Source: Cupriavidus taiwanensis LMG 19424 (GTDB lineage Bacteria > Pseudomonadota > Gammaproteobacteria > Burkholderiales > Burkholderiaceae). From it: a stretch of 64,000 nt of DNA. A model generated the notes under the pieces. It had not been told where the DNA came from. It saw only the letters and a list, made by a program, of their open reading frames with translations, and did no database searches. The stretch covers positions 1,978,001 to 2,042,000 of the forward strand of contig NC_010530.1 of NCBI RefSeq assembly GCF_000069785.1, read 5' to 3'. Position 1 is the stretch's first letter; each line of letters opens with the position of its first letter. Positions 34,732 through 45,571 of this stretch are shown one piece after another. Made by a program: the position numbers and the translations under genes.

Positions 34732-36876
34732 TTAGGCCGCGCTATGCGGCGCAATGTGGTACAGGTGAAAGTCACCGGTCGGCGTGCTGACCCGCCCGGT
34801 GGGCGTCAGCCGGATGGACTGCTCATGGGCGCCGCCCGCGCGGGCGGCCAGCGGCTGGCGCAGGGTGGCGCTGGCATGGAAGTCCAGTTCGGTGCTGCTG
34901 AACAGCAGCGGCGCCGCGCCGTCCATGGTGGCGATCGCAACGGGCAGCATGTCGACGCGCAGCGGCTGCATCAACAGCCCCGCGGCCCAGATATACGCGA
35001 CCGATGACCGGCCCTCGTCACCGCCGAGTATCTCGGCAAGACGCGTCAGCGGCGGCGTCTCCGTCTCGCGCAGCGCTCCCATCTCGAGCTGCAGCCGGCT
35101 GCCGAAGAGGAACGTCTCCAGCGCACCGGTATTGCCATGCGCCGACCAGTTGAACCGCAGGCCGACGGACATGCCGTAAGGAGCGCCGGGCGCAGCGGCC
35201 CTCACAAAGGTGGCAATGGCGGTATCGCGAACGATGAGGTTGGGCAGGTGCAACGCCACGTCGACCGCGTCGCCCAGCGCCAGGCCCGGTATCGCCTCCC
35301 CCAGGTACAGTGCGCCGTTCGGCGACAGGTCCGCGGTCAGTCCCAGGCAGGTCTTGCCGTTGACCGTCAGCGTCGCCGGGACGCGCAGCGGAAAGCGGTA
35401 TTCGGCGCGGCGGTTACGCGAGTGCTTGCGGGCGTAAGCCGCCACCGCGGCGGCGCTGCCAAGCGTCATCAGCGTCCAGAACAGCGTCACCAGACCGGCG
35501 CCGAGCGGGATGCTGCCGGTGTAGATCCGGTACAGGCCGACCGGCACGCTGGCGGCTGCCACGGCGCAGAGGACCAGCAATGGCGACAGCCACAGCCACA
35601 TCTTGCCGGTCTGGGTCATCTGCTTGTCGGTCACGGCAAACGGGATATTCTTGCGGAACAGGCCGACACTGGTCGACATGAACGCAAAGAAACGGGCCAT
35701 GGCGTACTGCTCGCTCAGGAACAGCGAGTTGTAGCCGCGCCCGAGTTCCAGGTGCACCAGGATCGAAAGCAGGTAGTACAGGCAGAACAGCAGCAGGAAG
35801 TTGTTCAGCGGCGAGATGATCGGCAGCACGCCGGTCAGGAACACCACCGGCGGCGTCAGGAAGAAGACCAGCTTCTGCCAGCCCTCGAAGAAAAACAGGG
35901 CCGAGGCCAGATAATTGAGGCGCTGGCCGAGAGTCAGCCCGCGGCCGAACAGGATGTTCTCTCGCCGGAATACCTGCATCGCGCCCATGCCCCAGCGCAT
36001 GCGCTGCTTCAGGTAGGTATCGATGCTGTGTGGCGCCAGGCCGAACGCCAGCGACTCGGCGTGGTACACGGACTGGTAGCCGAGCTTGTGCATGCGGATC
36101 GCGGTGTGCACGTCCTCGGTCACGGTTTCCGTCGCGAAGCCGCCGATCCGCGCCACCGCGGCGCGGCGGATCACGGCGCAGCTGCCACAGAAGAACGCGG
36201 CATTGAGCGCGTCCTTGCCGCGCTGGATCACCTTGAAGAACAACGCCTGCTCATCCCACACCCGCTTCTTGCCCAGGCGGTGGTTGAAGGAGTCGATGTT
36301 GAAGAAGTCCTGCGGCGTCTGCACGAATGCCACCCGCTGGTCGCGGAAATAGCCCAGGGTCTTGACCAGGAAGTCCTTGCGCGGCGCGTGGTCGGCATCG
36401 AAGATCGCAATCAGTTCGCCGCTGCTGTGCTTCAGCGCATGGTTCAGGTTGCCGGCCTTGGCGTGGGCGTTGTCGCTGCGCGCGAGATAGCGGCAACCCA
36501 GTTCCTGCGCCAGCGCGCGCATCGATTCGCGGCGGCCATCGTCAAGCAGCCAGGTGACATGCGGATAATCCATGCGCATCACCGCCAGCAGCGTACGGCG
36601 GATCAGTTCGACCGACTCGTTATAGGTCGGCACGTAGACGTCGACGCTCAGGCCCGGTTCGGGCGGCGGTGCCTCCCGCACCGAAAGCCGGTACGTCATC
36701 AGCACGAAGAGCAGGCCGCTGATATAGCCGTAGACCTCGGCCGCATAGAGCGCGATGGAAAACAGCGGGGCCGAAAGATTGATCGTGTCGATCCGCCAGG
36801 CGAGATACGTCAGTCCCACCAGCACATACGCGACCACAAGCCATCTGATGGCCCGACCGGGCAATTCTGTTGTCAT
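34732..36876 (-). CDS. bcsA: BcsA-like cellulose synthase catalytic subunit with PilZ domain
   Basis: 714 residues. Two N-terminal membrane helices are followed by a GT2 domain with D112/D113, D160-A-D162, TED at 253-255 and QRMRW at 291-295, then about five more helices. The PilZ domain keeps both cyclic-di-GMP motifs: RAEYR (RxxxR) and DLSPNG (DxSxxG). It should polymerise UDP-glucose into beta-1,4-glucan and move it through the inner membrane when c-di-GMP is bound. BcsB, BcsC and BcsZ are not encoded beside it; only BcsS is. Full-length BcsA is usually longer at the N-terminus. Confidence 0.87.
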   Translation of the reverse strand: MTTELPGRAIRWLVVAYVLVGLTYLAWRIDTINLSAPLFSIALYAAEVYGYISGLLFVLMTYRLSVREAPPPEPGLSVDVYVPTYNESVELIRRTLLAVMRMDYPHVTWLLDDGRRESMRALAQELGCRYLARSDNAHAKAGNLNHALKHSSGELIAIFDADHAPRKDFLVKTLGYFRDQRVAFVQTPQDFFNIDSFNHRLGKKRVWDEQALFFKVIQRGKDALNAAFFCGSCAVIRRAAVARIGGFATETVTEDVHTAIRMHKLGYQSVYHAESLAFGLAPHSIDTYLKQRMRWGMGAMQVFRRENILFGRGLTLGQRLNYLASALFFFEGWQKLVFFLTPPVVFLTGVLPIISPLNNFLLLFCLYYLLSILVHLELGRGYNSLFLSEQYAMARFFAFMSTSVGLFRKNIPFAVTDKQMTQTGKMWLWLSPLLVLCAVAAASVPVGLYRIYTGSIPLGAGLVTLFWTLMTLGSAAAVAAYARKHSRNRRAEYRFPLRVPATLTVNGKTCLGLTADLSPNGALYLGEAIPGLALGDAVDVALHLPNLIVRDTAIATFVRAAAPGAPYGMSVGLRFNWSAHGNTGALETFLFGSRLQLEMGALRETETPPLTRLAEILGGDEGRSSVAYIWAAGLLMQPLRVDMLPVAIATMDGAAPLLFSSTELDFHASATLRQPLAARAGGAHEQSIRLTPTGRVSTPTGDFHLYHIAPHSAA

Positions 36877-37547
36877 GCTTTCGTTCCGCTCAGGCGTTAT
36901 TTTTCTTGGTCAGCACAACCATTGGACAAGAACGCAAGAGGTCAAAGGCGTTGACCGATACAGAGGACATTGGGGAAATTCCCTGCGATCGGGGGAATCC
37001 CTTCCGGATGCCCGATCGAGGCCGTCGTGCGATGCGCCGATGCGCCCGACGGCGCAAGGCCGCCCCACTGTCCGGTTACAGCATATAAGGATTTGGCGCA
37101 TTCCGTAAGTCGTGCGTCAGCGCAAAACAGGGCGTGCCACTCGAGCTGCCTCGTTGGAGCGCGCGGATCTAAGCAACGCTAAATTCAGTATTCAGGATCT
37201 GTGCAACGCGTGCGCTCAAGCCGAGACCACGTGAGGCGAGGCCATGTGGTGGTGCTGGCCGCCGCGAGCGGCCGCATACAGTGGATCCAGCGGGTCGCGT
37301 GCGACGTGCGCAATACCGCAGCGAGACCGCAGCGAGACCGCAGCGGATCGCCAGGCGGGTCGGTGTTGTAAAACATGAAGTCATGCGGATTCACGAGCTT
37401 GACTGCCAGAAATCATGGTTTTCGTTGAGCGGACCGGGCTCTGCGCCGCGCGGCCTCCGGGGGTAGAATCTGCGCCTCGCACCGACGAAGGCCGCCCGGT
37501 CCGCATGCCGGCTGGATCGCCGGCCTTCTGCCGTTTCGGAGGACCCC
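36877..37547. other. 671-base intergenic region between bcsA and the ABC exporter
   Basis: No convincing gene is present. It holds two related inverted elements upstream of bcsA (GGGGAAATTCCC near 36972-36983 and GGGGGAATCCC near 36991-37001) and three tandem 11-bp units of CCGCAGCGAGA at 37315-37347, the last unit diverged. The AT-richer stretch around 37080-37200 may hold promoters. The remainder is unassigned. Confidence 0.5.
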
Positions 37548-39404
<1,857 letters not shown>

Positions 39405-39436
39405 CGCGGCGGGCGATCGGCAGGCATGCAGACCGG

Positions 39437-40243
39437 CTACGCGGCCATGGCGCGGCGTTCGTCCTCATCGAGCACCGGCCCGTCGAGCGTCACGCGCGAA
39501 TGGTCGGTGCGGAATTTCCGGATGATCGGCTTGAGCTCTTCCTTGACGTGCGCTTCGCTGTATCCGTTGAACAGGTGCCCGAGCAGGCCGCGGCGCAGGT
39601 CGGACGTGCCCATGATGTAGTCGGCGATCGGGAAGGTGAGGTTCATGTTGTACTTCATCATGATGCCCATGTTGTGATGCGCGGTGTGGTGGCGGCGAAT
39701 GGTGTTGATGAAGGGCATGTTGCGCACGAACCAGTTGTCGTGGACATGGCAGCAGTAGTGGAAGGTCTCGTAGACCAGGTACTGCGCCACCATGGTGATG
39801 AAGACGAAGTAGCCGGCGTTGGCGTTGAAGATCAGCGATGCCAGGTAGCCCAGCCCGCCGCCGCCCACACCAAGCGTCGCCAGCACGCGCCAGGGGAAGA
39901 ACACGATGCGGAATTCGCGCGTGGTGTCGATGGTGGGTTCCTGGTCGGTGAAATACTGGTGGTGCTGGCGCGTGTGGCGCTCATAGATGGCGCGCAGCGC
40001 AAAGACGTCGATGCGGCGGTGCATGACATAGCTGTGCAGGAACCATTCCACGAAGTTGCCGGCGAGGAATACCGGCACGATCAGCGCCCACTCCCAGGTC
40101 ACGTTGTGCAGCTGCCGGCTTGCCCACCACAGCGCGCCCACGCCTACCCCGTAGATCACGGCAATATGCAGCAGGCCGTTGTAGAGCGGGCTGATATCGG
40201 CCTTGTATTGCTCCCTGAACTTGCGTTGGCGTTCCGTCATCAT
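39437..40243 (-). CDS. Fatty acid hydroxylase / sterol desaturase superfamily protein
   Basis: 268 residues with about four membrane helices and the diiron histidine clusters HSYVMH (H70, H75), HTRQHH (H90, H94, H95), FHYCCHVHD (H162, H166, H168) and RRHHTAHH (H185-H190). Such enzymes insert oxygen or a double bond into a lipid chain at the membrane, using O2 and an electron donor. A CTAACATATCAG copy of the GntR-set palindrome lies 29 bases upstream, linking it to the neighbouring cluster. The substrate is unknown. Confidence 0.85.
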   Translation of the reverse strand: MMTERQRKFREQYKADISPLYNGLLHIAVIYGVGVGALWWASRQLHNVTWEWALIVPVFLAGNFVEWFLHSYVMHRRIDVFALRAIYERHTRQHHQYFTDQEPTIDTTREFRIVFFPWRVLATLGVGGGGLGYLASLIFNANAGYFVFITMVAQYLVYETFHYCCHVHDNWFVRNMPFINTIRRHHTAHHNMGIMMKYNMNLTFPIADYIMGTSDLRRGLLGHLFNGYSEAHVKEELKPIIRKFRTDHSRVTLDGPVLDEDERRAMAA

Positions 40244-40271
40244 GATTGCATCTCCGTAAAACCGCGCCGCA

Positions 40272-40283
40272 CTAACATATCAG
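40272..40283. promoter_or_regulatory. GntR-set operator, copy A (diverged)
   Basis: CTAACATATCAG, a two-mismatch variant of the perfect palindrome CTAATATATTAG found at 41796 and 43989. It lies just upstream of the fatty acid hydroxylase start. Confidence 0.55.
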
Positions 40284-40307
40284 TTGGATATAAAAGTGTG
40301 GCGATCC

Positions 40308-40333
40308 AAAAAATGCCCCTGGTGGCCAGGGGC
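40308..40333 (-). terminator. Rho-independent terminator of the MFS gene
   Basis: On the minus strand GCCCCTGG-CCA-CCAGGGGC forms a perfect 8-bp stem followed by AT and a run of six T. It lies 38 bases after the MFS stop codon. Confidence 0.8.
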
Positions 40334-40371
40334 GCCAATGCAGGCGCGGCGGGTCGCCGCGCGGCGTACCG

Positions 40372-41751
40372 TCAGTGCGAGACTTCCTCCAGCGCCTTGC
40401 CGCGGGTTTCGACGCCCAGCAGCAGGACCGCCGCGGCAGCCACCGCAAACGACAGTGCGCCCAGCGTGAAGACTCCGCCCTGGCCCGCGACCGGCAGCAG
40501 CACGCCGACCAGGTAGGGTCCGGCCAGCGAGCCGACGCGGCCGATCGACGAAGCAAAGCCGGAGCCGGTCGCGCGCGATCGCGTGGGGTAAAGCTCCGGC
40601 GTATAGGCATAAAGCACGGACCACATGCCGAACAGGAAGAACTGCATGCACAAACCCGCGGCGATCAACTGCTCCACCGGCAGCCGGTGCACGGCCGCCT
40701 GGCCGTAGGCATAAGCGGCCACGGCGCTGCCGATCAGCATGAGCGCGCAGGTGGGCTTGCGGCCCCACTTTTCCAGCAGCCATGCCGAGAAGATGAACCC
40801 GGGGATGCCGGCCAGCGAGATATAGACCGTGTAGAGCACGGACTTGGTCACGGCGTAGCCGGCCTGCTGCAGCAGCGCGCCGAGCCACGTGGTGAGTCCG
40901 TAATAGCCCAGCAGCGCAAAGAACCAGACCGACCACAGCATGATGGTGCGGCGCGCATAGGGACCGCTCCACAGCTCCATGAAGCGTGCCTTGCGGCCAG
41001 GCGCCGCCGTGCCGCCGAAGGTGGCGGAGACCGCCGGCAGCGGGCGGCCCGAGGCGCGTTCCACGCGCTGCTCGATGCCGGCCATCACCGTGTCGGCCTC
41101 CGACTTGCGGCCGACGTCCTCGAGCCAGCGCGGCGACTCCGGCACCATGCGGCGCACCACGAACACGAACACCGCAGGCACCGCCAGCGCGATAAAGATG
41201 CCGCGCCAGCCGATCACCGGCAACAACAGGTACGTCAGCGCGCCGGCCGCGATAAAGCCGATCGGCCAGAAGCCCTCCAGGATCGCGACATACTTGCCGC
41301 GGCTCTTCGCGGGGACGATCTCCGAGACCATCGACAGGCCGATCGGAAACTCCATGCCCATGCCGAATCCGAGCAGCACGCGATAGAGCATCAGCGAGGT
41401 CACGCTGTCCGCCAGCCCGCACATCAGGCTGCCCACGCCCCAGAAGATCATGCTGACCTGGAACACCGGCTTGCGGCCGAAGCGGTCCGCCAGCAGGCCG
41501 GCGATGGCCGCGCCCAGGAACATGCCGAGGAAGCTGGAACTGGCCAGCAGGCCGGCCTGCGCCGCGCTCAGGCCGAACTCCGCCTTGATCGAGCCCAGTA
41601 CGAACGTCATCAGGCCCAGATCCATCGAATCGAAAAACCACGCCGTGGCGATGATGCCGAACAGCGAGCGCTGGTAGCCGGTCATCGGCAATCGTTCCAG
41701 CCGCGCCGCGATACCCGCCTCCAGCTTGAGGGCGCCTGCAGACATGTCCAT
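40372..41751 (-). CDS. MFS transporter (aromatic acid/sugar porter type)
   Basis: 459 residues with twelve membrane helices. The start MDMSAGALKLEAG follows AGGAGACAACC. Loop motifs LLADRFGRKPVFQ (2-3) and WLLEKWGRKPTCAL (8-9) are the MFS signature, and YTPELYPTRSRATGSG near the C-terminus is typical of organic acid and sugar porters. A perfect CTAATATATTAG operator overlaps its promoter region. It probably imports the substrate of the hydrolase and alcohol dehydrogenase encoded upstream. Confidence 0.9.
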   Translation of the reverse strand: MDMSAGALKLEAGIAARLERLPMTGYQRSLFGIIATAWFFDSMDLGLMTFVLGSIKAEFGLSAAQAGLLASSSFLGMFLGAAIAGLLADRFGRKPVFQVSMIFWGVGSLMCGLADSVTSLMLYRVLLGFGMGMEFPIGLSMVSEIVPAKSRGKYVAILEGFWPIGFIAAGALTYLLLPVIGWRGIFIALAVPAVFVFVVRRMVPESPRWLEDVGRKSEADTVMAGIEQRVERASGRPLPAVSATFGGTAAPGRKARFMELWSGPYARRTIMLWSVWFFALLGYYGLTTWLGALLQQAGYAVTKSVLYTVYISLAGIPGFIFSAWLLEKWGRKPTCALMLIGSAVAAYAYGQAAVHRLPVEQLIAAGLCMQFFLFGMWSVLYAYTPELYPTRSRATGSGFASSIGRVGSLAGPYLVGVLLPVAGQGGVFTLGALSFAVAAAAVLLLGVETRGKALEEVSH

Positions 41752-41795
41752 GGTTGTCTCCTGTGTCAACGAGACGCGCTCTGTATGGCGCGCTT

Positions 41796-41828
41796 CTAAT
41801 ATATTAGTTGCACATCTCTGATGTTCAA
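41796..41828 (-). promoter_or_regulatory. Promoter and GntR-set operator (copy B) of the MFS gene
   Basis: On the minus strand TTGAAC (41823-41828) is followed after 16 bases by TAATAT, which lies inside the perfect palindrome CTAATATATTAG (41796-41807). A protein bound there would block the -10 element. Confidence 0.65.
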
Positions 41829-41908
41829 GTAATGGTTTACCGCCAGGCCAACCTGCGGCTGGCGGCAAACGGGTCTGCAGGCGTGGGCTGAGGCGTCCTG
41901 CCGGCCTC

Positions 41909-43183
41909 CTACGCCACGCGACGCGGGTGCGCCCGGGTCTGCGCTTCCGCGGGCAGCGTGCCCGCCCACGCATTGCGCACAATGGCGGCATAGCGCGCGG
42001 GAACATCGGGCACCGGGAAAGCCTTGGCGAGGCGCGCAACCCCCAGGGCATCGCGCACCAGGGCGTCGATATCGCCCTGCCCGACACCGCAAGCCTGGAG
42101 CGTGGTGGGAAGACCGACCGCTGCCACCAGCTCGCGCACCGCGCCGGGCACCCGCGCCACTGCGATATCGGGATCGCTTTCGGCGATGTCCAGCAAGCGT
42201 GCAATCGCCAGCAGTTCCTCGCGGCGCACGTCGGCCAGCACATCGAGCACATACGGCAACATCACGGCGTTGGTGGTGCCATGCGACAGGTGCGTCAGGC
42301 CCGCGACGGCGTAGGCAATGCCATGCACGGCATTGAGCCCCGCGCTGCCGTATGACAGCGCCGCGTAGACGCTGGCGTAGCTCATGCCGATGCGCGCCTC
42401 GGTGTCGCTGCCGTCCCGGTAGCTGCGCAACAGGTATCGGCCGCACAGTCGGATCGACTCGTGTGCGAACAGCATCGTCAGCGCGTTGCGGCCGCTGTAG
42501 CCTGGATCCGGGTCGCCGCCGCGGTCAAAGCGCGCCGAATCTAATGTCAGGTAGGACTCGATCGCATGGGTCAGTGCATCGATGCCGGCATCGGCGGTAA
42601 CCCGCGGTGGACAGGTGTAGGTGAATTCGGGATCGACCAGCGCCACCCCGGGGCGCAGGCGATTGTCCATCACCGCCACCTTGGTCGCGTTATCAGGATC
42701 GACCAGGATCGCGCCGGGCGTCGCCTCCGAGCCGGTGCCGGCCGTGGTGGGCATGGCAATCAGCGGCAGGATGGGCGTACCGGCATCGATCCGGCCGAGG
42801 AACGCGCGCACGGGCCTGCCGCCTGGCAGAGTCAGGCACAGCGCCTTGGCCAGGTCGATATTGCTGCCGCCGCCCAGCGCGATGACATGATCGACCGGCA
42901 GGCCGCCGAGCCGTTCGCGCACCGCCGCCGTGGCCGCGTCGCACAGCGTGGTGGTGGGATCGGGCATGCCGCCGTCATAGACCAGCAGCTCAACGTCATG
43001 CGCGCGGGCGCCCGCGACGAGTTCGTCGACCCACGGCGTGGCGCCGGTGAAGAACGTGTCCGTCACCACCAGGCCCCGGCGATAGCCGAGCCGGTGCAGC
43101 AGCGCGGGCAACTGGGCGCGGCATCCGGCGCCCATGACCAGCCGCGCCGGGGCGCAGAAATATACGAGATCTTCCACTCTCAT
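41909..43183 (-). CDS. Iron-containing alcohol dehydrogenase
   Basis: 424 residues from the ATG behind CAGGAGAC. The NAD-binding motif GGGSNID is at 104-110. All four metal ligands of the group III ADH family are present: D202, H206 (in IDALTHAIES), H287 and H301 (SHGTTNAVMLP). Members reduce aldehydes or ketones or oxidise alcohols; maleylacetate reductases are a shorter branch. It is 61 bases downstream of the alpha/beta hydrolase, so the hydrolase may release an alcohol that this enzyme oxidises. Confidence 0.88.
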   Translation of the reverse strand: MRVEDLVYFCAPARLVMGAGCRAQLPALLHRLGYRRGLVVTDTFFTGATPWVDELVAGARAHDVELLVYDGGMPDPTTTLCDAATAAVRERLGGLPVDHVIALGGGSNIDLAKALCLTLPGGRPVRAFLGRIDAGTPILPLIAMPTTAGTGSEATPGAILVDPDNATKVAVMDNRLRPGVALVDPEFTYTCPPRVTADAGIDALTHAIESYLTLDSARFDRGGDPDPGYSGRNALTMLFAHESIRLCGRYLLRSYRDGSDTEARIGMSYASVYAALSYGSAGLNAVHGIAYAVAGLTHLSHGTTNAVMLPYVLDVLADVRREELLAIARLLDIAESDPDIAVARVPGAVRELVAAVGLPTTLQACGVGQGDIDALVRDALGVARLAKAFPVPDVPARYAAIVRNAWAGTLPAEAQTRAHPRRVA

Positions 43184-43244
43184 GCTGTCTCCTGTGGGAT
43201 GGGTTGAGCTGAAGGGAATCGCAGCGGTGGCCGGGATGGCACCG

Positions 43245-43970
43245 CTATGCCGATTGCGCGGGCCAGCGCGCGCGCAGGTGGCGGGCGATCTCTGACGTGC
43301 GTTGCGTCAGCACGCCATGGCCGGCGCCGGGGAGCACGAGCAGTTCAGCATCGGCAATGCCGTTGGCCAGCATCTCGCCGTGGGCAAGCGGGCAATCGTC
43401 GTCTTCACTGCCGTGGATCACCAGCGTGCGGCAACGCACCTGTGCCAGCGCGCTGCGCTGGTCGGTGTGGCGGATCGATTCCCAGGTCCACGCCACCGTG
43501 CGATGGTCCGCTGCCTCGCGCAGCGCCAGACGTCGTTCACGCGTGGCAATGGCCTGCAGCAATGCGGCGGGTGGGCCGGGCTCGAACCATTGCACCGCGT
43601 TCAGCTGCGGCGTGCCGGAAACCAGCAACAGCTCCGCAGGCAACGGCCGTCCCGAGTGCTGGTGCGCGCCGGCAAGATAAGCCAGCGCCACGGACACGCC
43701 CATGCTCCAGCCGGCCAGCACGAATGGGCCGCGCACGTAGTGGCGGAGCGTGCGGTGCAACACTTCGGCGCAGGCATCGAGGGAGCAAGCCTGCGCGTCG
43801 GCGGGCGGCATCGCGTTGCCGCGCCCCGGCAGGTTGGGGAGGACGAAGGTGCACCGGTCGGCCAGCTGCTGCGCCAACGGCATCCACGCGCCACGCGTGC
43901 CCTGGATGCCGTGCAGGGCCACCACCGTCACCGGCCCGCGCCCCGTGATCAATACGTCATCGCTTGCCAC
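43245..43970 (-). CDS. Alpha/beta hydrolase
   Basis: 241 residues if the GTG at 43970 is used. That codon has GGGAGG four bases upstream; the ATG at 43988 sits directly against an operator and has no ribosome site. The nucleophile is S89 in GWSMG, the oxyanion region is LHGIQGTRGAW, the acid is probably in GSEDDDCP, and the histidine is in GAGHGV. It resembles esterases, lactonases or C-C hydrolases. It is the first gene of the hydrolase-ADH unit behind operator copy C. Confidence 0.85.
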   Translation of the reverse strand: MASDDVLITGRGPVTVVALHGIQGTRGAWMPLAQQLADRCTFVLPNLPGRGNAMPPADAQACSLDACAEVLHRTLRHYVRGPFVLAGWSMGVSVALAYLAGAHQHSGRPLPAELLLVSGTPQLNAVQWFEPGPPAALLQAIATRERRLALREAADHRTVAWTWESIRHTDQRSALAQVRCRTLVIHGSEDDDCPLAHGEMLANGIADAELLVLPGAGHGVLTQRTSEIARHLRARWPAQSA

Positions 43971-43988
43971 GCCGCCTCCCGCACACAT

Positions 43989-44000
43989 CTAATATATTAG
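43989..44000. promoter_or_regulatory. GntR-set operator, copy C, in the divergent region
   Basis: Perfect palindrome CTAATATATTAG between the hydrolase gene and the GntR gene. On the minus strand TTGCGC, a 16-base spacer and TACTAT place the hydrolase transcription start inside this site. Confidence 0.7.
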
Positions 44001-44108
44001 TCGCATAGTAGCAGAAAACAGCCAGTGCGCAAGCTGTTGGGATGCCATGTACAAAAGCTGCGTACGGCTCATATACAATGGGCTTTCCGTGCTTCCAGAC
44101 GCTTGTCC

Positions 44109-44822
44109 ATGAACGCAAGAACTGCCACCCGCCCACGCGCCGCGGCCACGCCAGAGCCCGAAGAGTCCGCCAGCCAGCGCGGCAAGCTGACCGACCTGGC
44201 CTACGAGCAGATCGAGGAGGCCATCGTGACGCTGCAGCTGGCGCCGGGCAGCTCGGTATCCGAGCTGCAGCTGAGCGAAATGACCGGCATCGGGCGTACG
44301 CCGATTCGCGAGGCGATCCAGCGGCTGGCGCGCGAGCACCTGATCATGGTGCTGCCGCAGCGCGGCTTGCTGATCGCGCCGATCGACGTCGGCCGGCAGT
44401 TGCGCCTGCTCGAGACCCGCCGCGAAGTCGAACGCCTGATCTGCCGCTGCGCCGCCCGCCGGGCGACGCCCGAGCAGCGCGAGCATTTCAAGCGGCTGGC
44501 CAAAGAGTTCGAACAGTCGTCACGCAGCGGCGACGATGTCGCCTTCGTCCGCGCCGATAGGGAATTCAACGAACTGTGCCTGGTGGCGGCGCGCAATGAG
44601 TTTGCCGAGGGCGCCATGCGTCTGATGCACGGCCTGTCGCGCCGGTTCTGGTACCTGCACTACAAGGAAGCGGCGGACCTGCCCACCATGTCGAAGCTGC
44701 ACGCCGCCGTGGCCTCGGCGATTGCGCGCGGCGAGGTCGACGGCGCCGGCGCTGCGCTCGACGCACTGCTGGACAATATCGAAGCGTTCACGAGGGCCAC
44801 GGTGCTGGGGGACTATCGCTAG
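44109..44822 (+). CDS. GntR-family (FCD) transcriptional regulator
   Basis: 237 residues from the ATG at 44109; TACAAT at 44074-44079 may be its -10 element. The N-terminal winged helix (LAYEQIEEAIVTLQLAPG, then SEMTGIGRTPIREAIQRL) is GntR, and the all-helical C-terminal part has FCD-type features (ADREFNELCLVAARNE). FCD regulators sense carboxylic acids and bind short AT-rich palindromes. The three CTAATATATTAG-like sites next to this gene are the obvious targets, making it the regulator of the hydrolase, ADH, MFS and hydroxylase genes. Confidence 0.9.
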   Translation: MNARTATRPRAAATPEPEESASQRGKLTDLAYEQIEEAIVTLQLAPGSSVSELQLSEMTGIGRTPIREAIQRLAREHLIMVLPQRGLLIAPIDVGRQLRLLETRREVERLICRCAARRATPEQREHFKRLAKEFEQSSRSGDDVAFVRADREFNELCLVAARNEFAEGAMRLMHGLSRRFWYLHYKEAADLPTMSKLHAAVASAIARGEVDGAGAALDALLDNIEAFTRATVLGDYR

Positions 44823-44961
44823 CTCAGGCGTGCCGTTCGGGCGGGATGAGTACATGGAGATGAAATAGCAGCGGCCGCCAGCGCGTCATGACGCTGTGCA
44901 TTGAAGCAACTGCCCTGCAATGCTGTAAATCTTGTCCGGGGCGGACGTCCGCCCGGTAGCC

Positions 44962-45237
44962 TCAGCGCTTGTGCGCCACCGCCTCGGACACTTGCGCCGG
45001 GTCTTCGTATTCGCGGTCCGGAATTCCCTCCAATGCCTCGGTAATGGACGCATCGGCGCCCGCCTCACGCGCCTTGTCCAGCAACTGATCGCGGCTGGCC
45101 GGGTAGTCGACGCCCTTCAACGCGCGTTGCAGCTCGATCGGGTTGGGCATGCCGGTATCCTCGCCGCCACCGGATTTGCCGCCCTGCTCGCCGGCCTGAG
45201 ATCTTGTGCCATGGTCTTGCTTCGTACGGGTAGTCAT
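44962..45237 (-). CDS. DUF2795 small protein
   Basis: 91 residues. A hydrophilic start (TKQDHGTRSQAGEQGGKSGG) is followed by PNPIELQRALKGVDYPASRDQLLDKARE, the DUF2795 pattern, which resembles small helical stress-associated proteins of soil bacteria. Its function is unknown. It is the last of three small genes in a row on the minus strand. Confidence 0.75.
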   Translation of the reverse strand: MTTRTKQDHGTRSQAGEQGGKSGGGEDTGMPNPIELQRALKGVDYPASRDQLLDKAREAGADASITEALEGIPDREYEDPAQVSEAVAHKR

Positions 45238-45355
45238 TTCGCGCTCCAGATCGGTGGGTCATGCAGCGGCCGGCCATTGCTGTCGACATAGCCGGTCCGC
45301 GCCTGAGCCAAGGGCGATCGCAAGGAACGTTCCCGACAAACCCGGCGAAGCCCCC

Positions 45356-45556
45356 TCAATGGCGCCAGTCCGGTTCCTTTTTCTTCCGGCAGGTCCCGTG
45401 GATCAGCAGTACCGCGTCGTTTGCCATGGCCATCTGCACGCCCGCCGCGATGGCGAGATCGCGTGACGGGTAGGTGGTGAACTGCGGGACGCCGTCCACC
45501 TCAACCGTCCAACGGGCGTCTTCCGTCGGCCGGATCTGAACGGTAATCGTCGTCAT
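45356..45556 (-). CDS. Small hypothetical protein, DUF2188-like, 66 aa
   Basis: MTTITVQIRPTEDARWTVEV and DLAIAAGVQMAMANDAVLLIHG follow the beta-beta-alpha-beta pattern of DUF2188: an aromatic strand, an AIA helix and a final strand ending in IHG. Basic residues follow. It lies 15 bases after the related gene at 45572 and probably arose from it by duplication. The function is unknown. Confidence 0.65.
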   Translation of the reverse strand: MTTITVQIRPTEDARWTVEVDGVPQFTTYPSRDLAIAAGVQMAMANDAVLLIHGTCRKKKEPDWRH

Positions 45557-45571
45557 ATCGGTCCTTGGACC

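Noticed and set aside
37315..37347. Possible CRISPR-like repeat array
   Set aside because: The 11-bp units are contiguous with no spacers, so this is a short tandem repeat.
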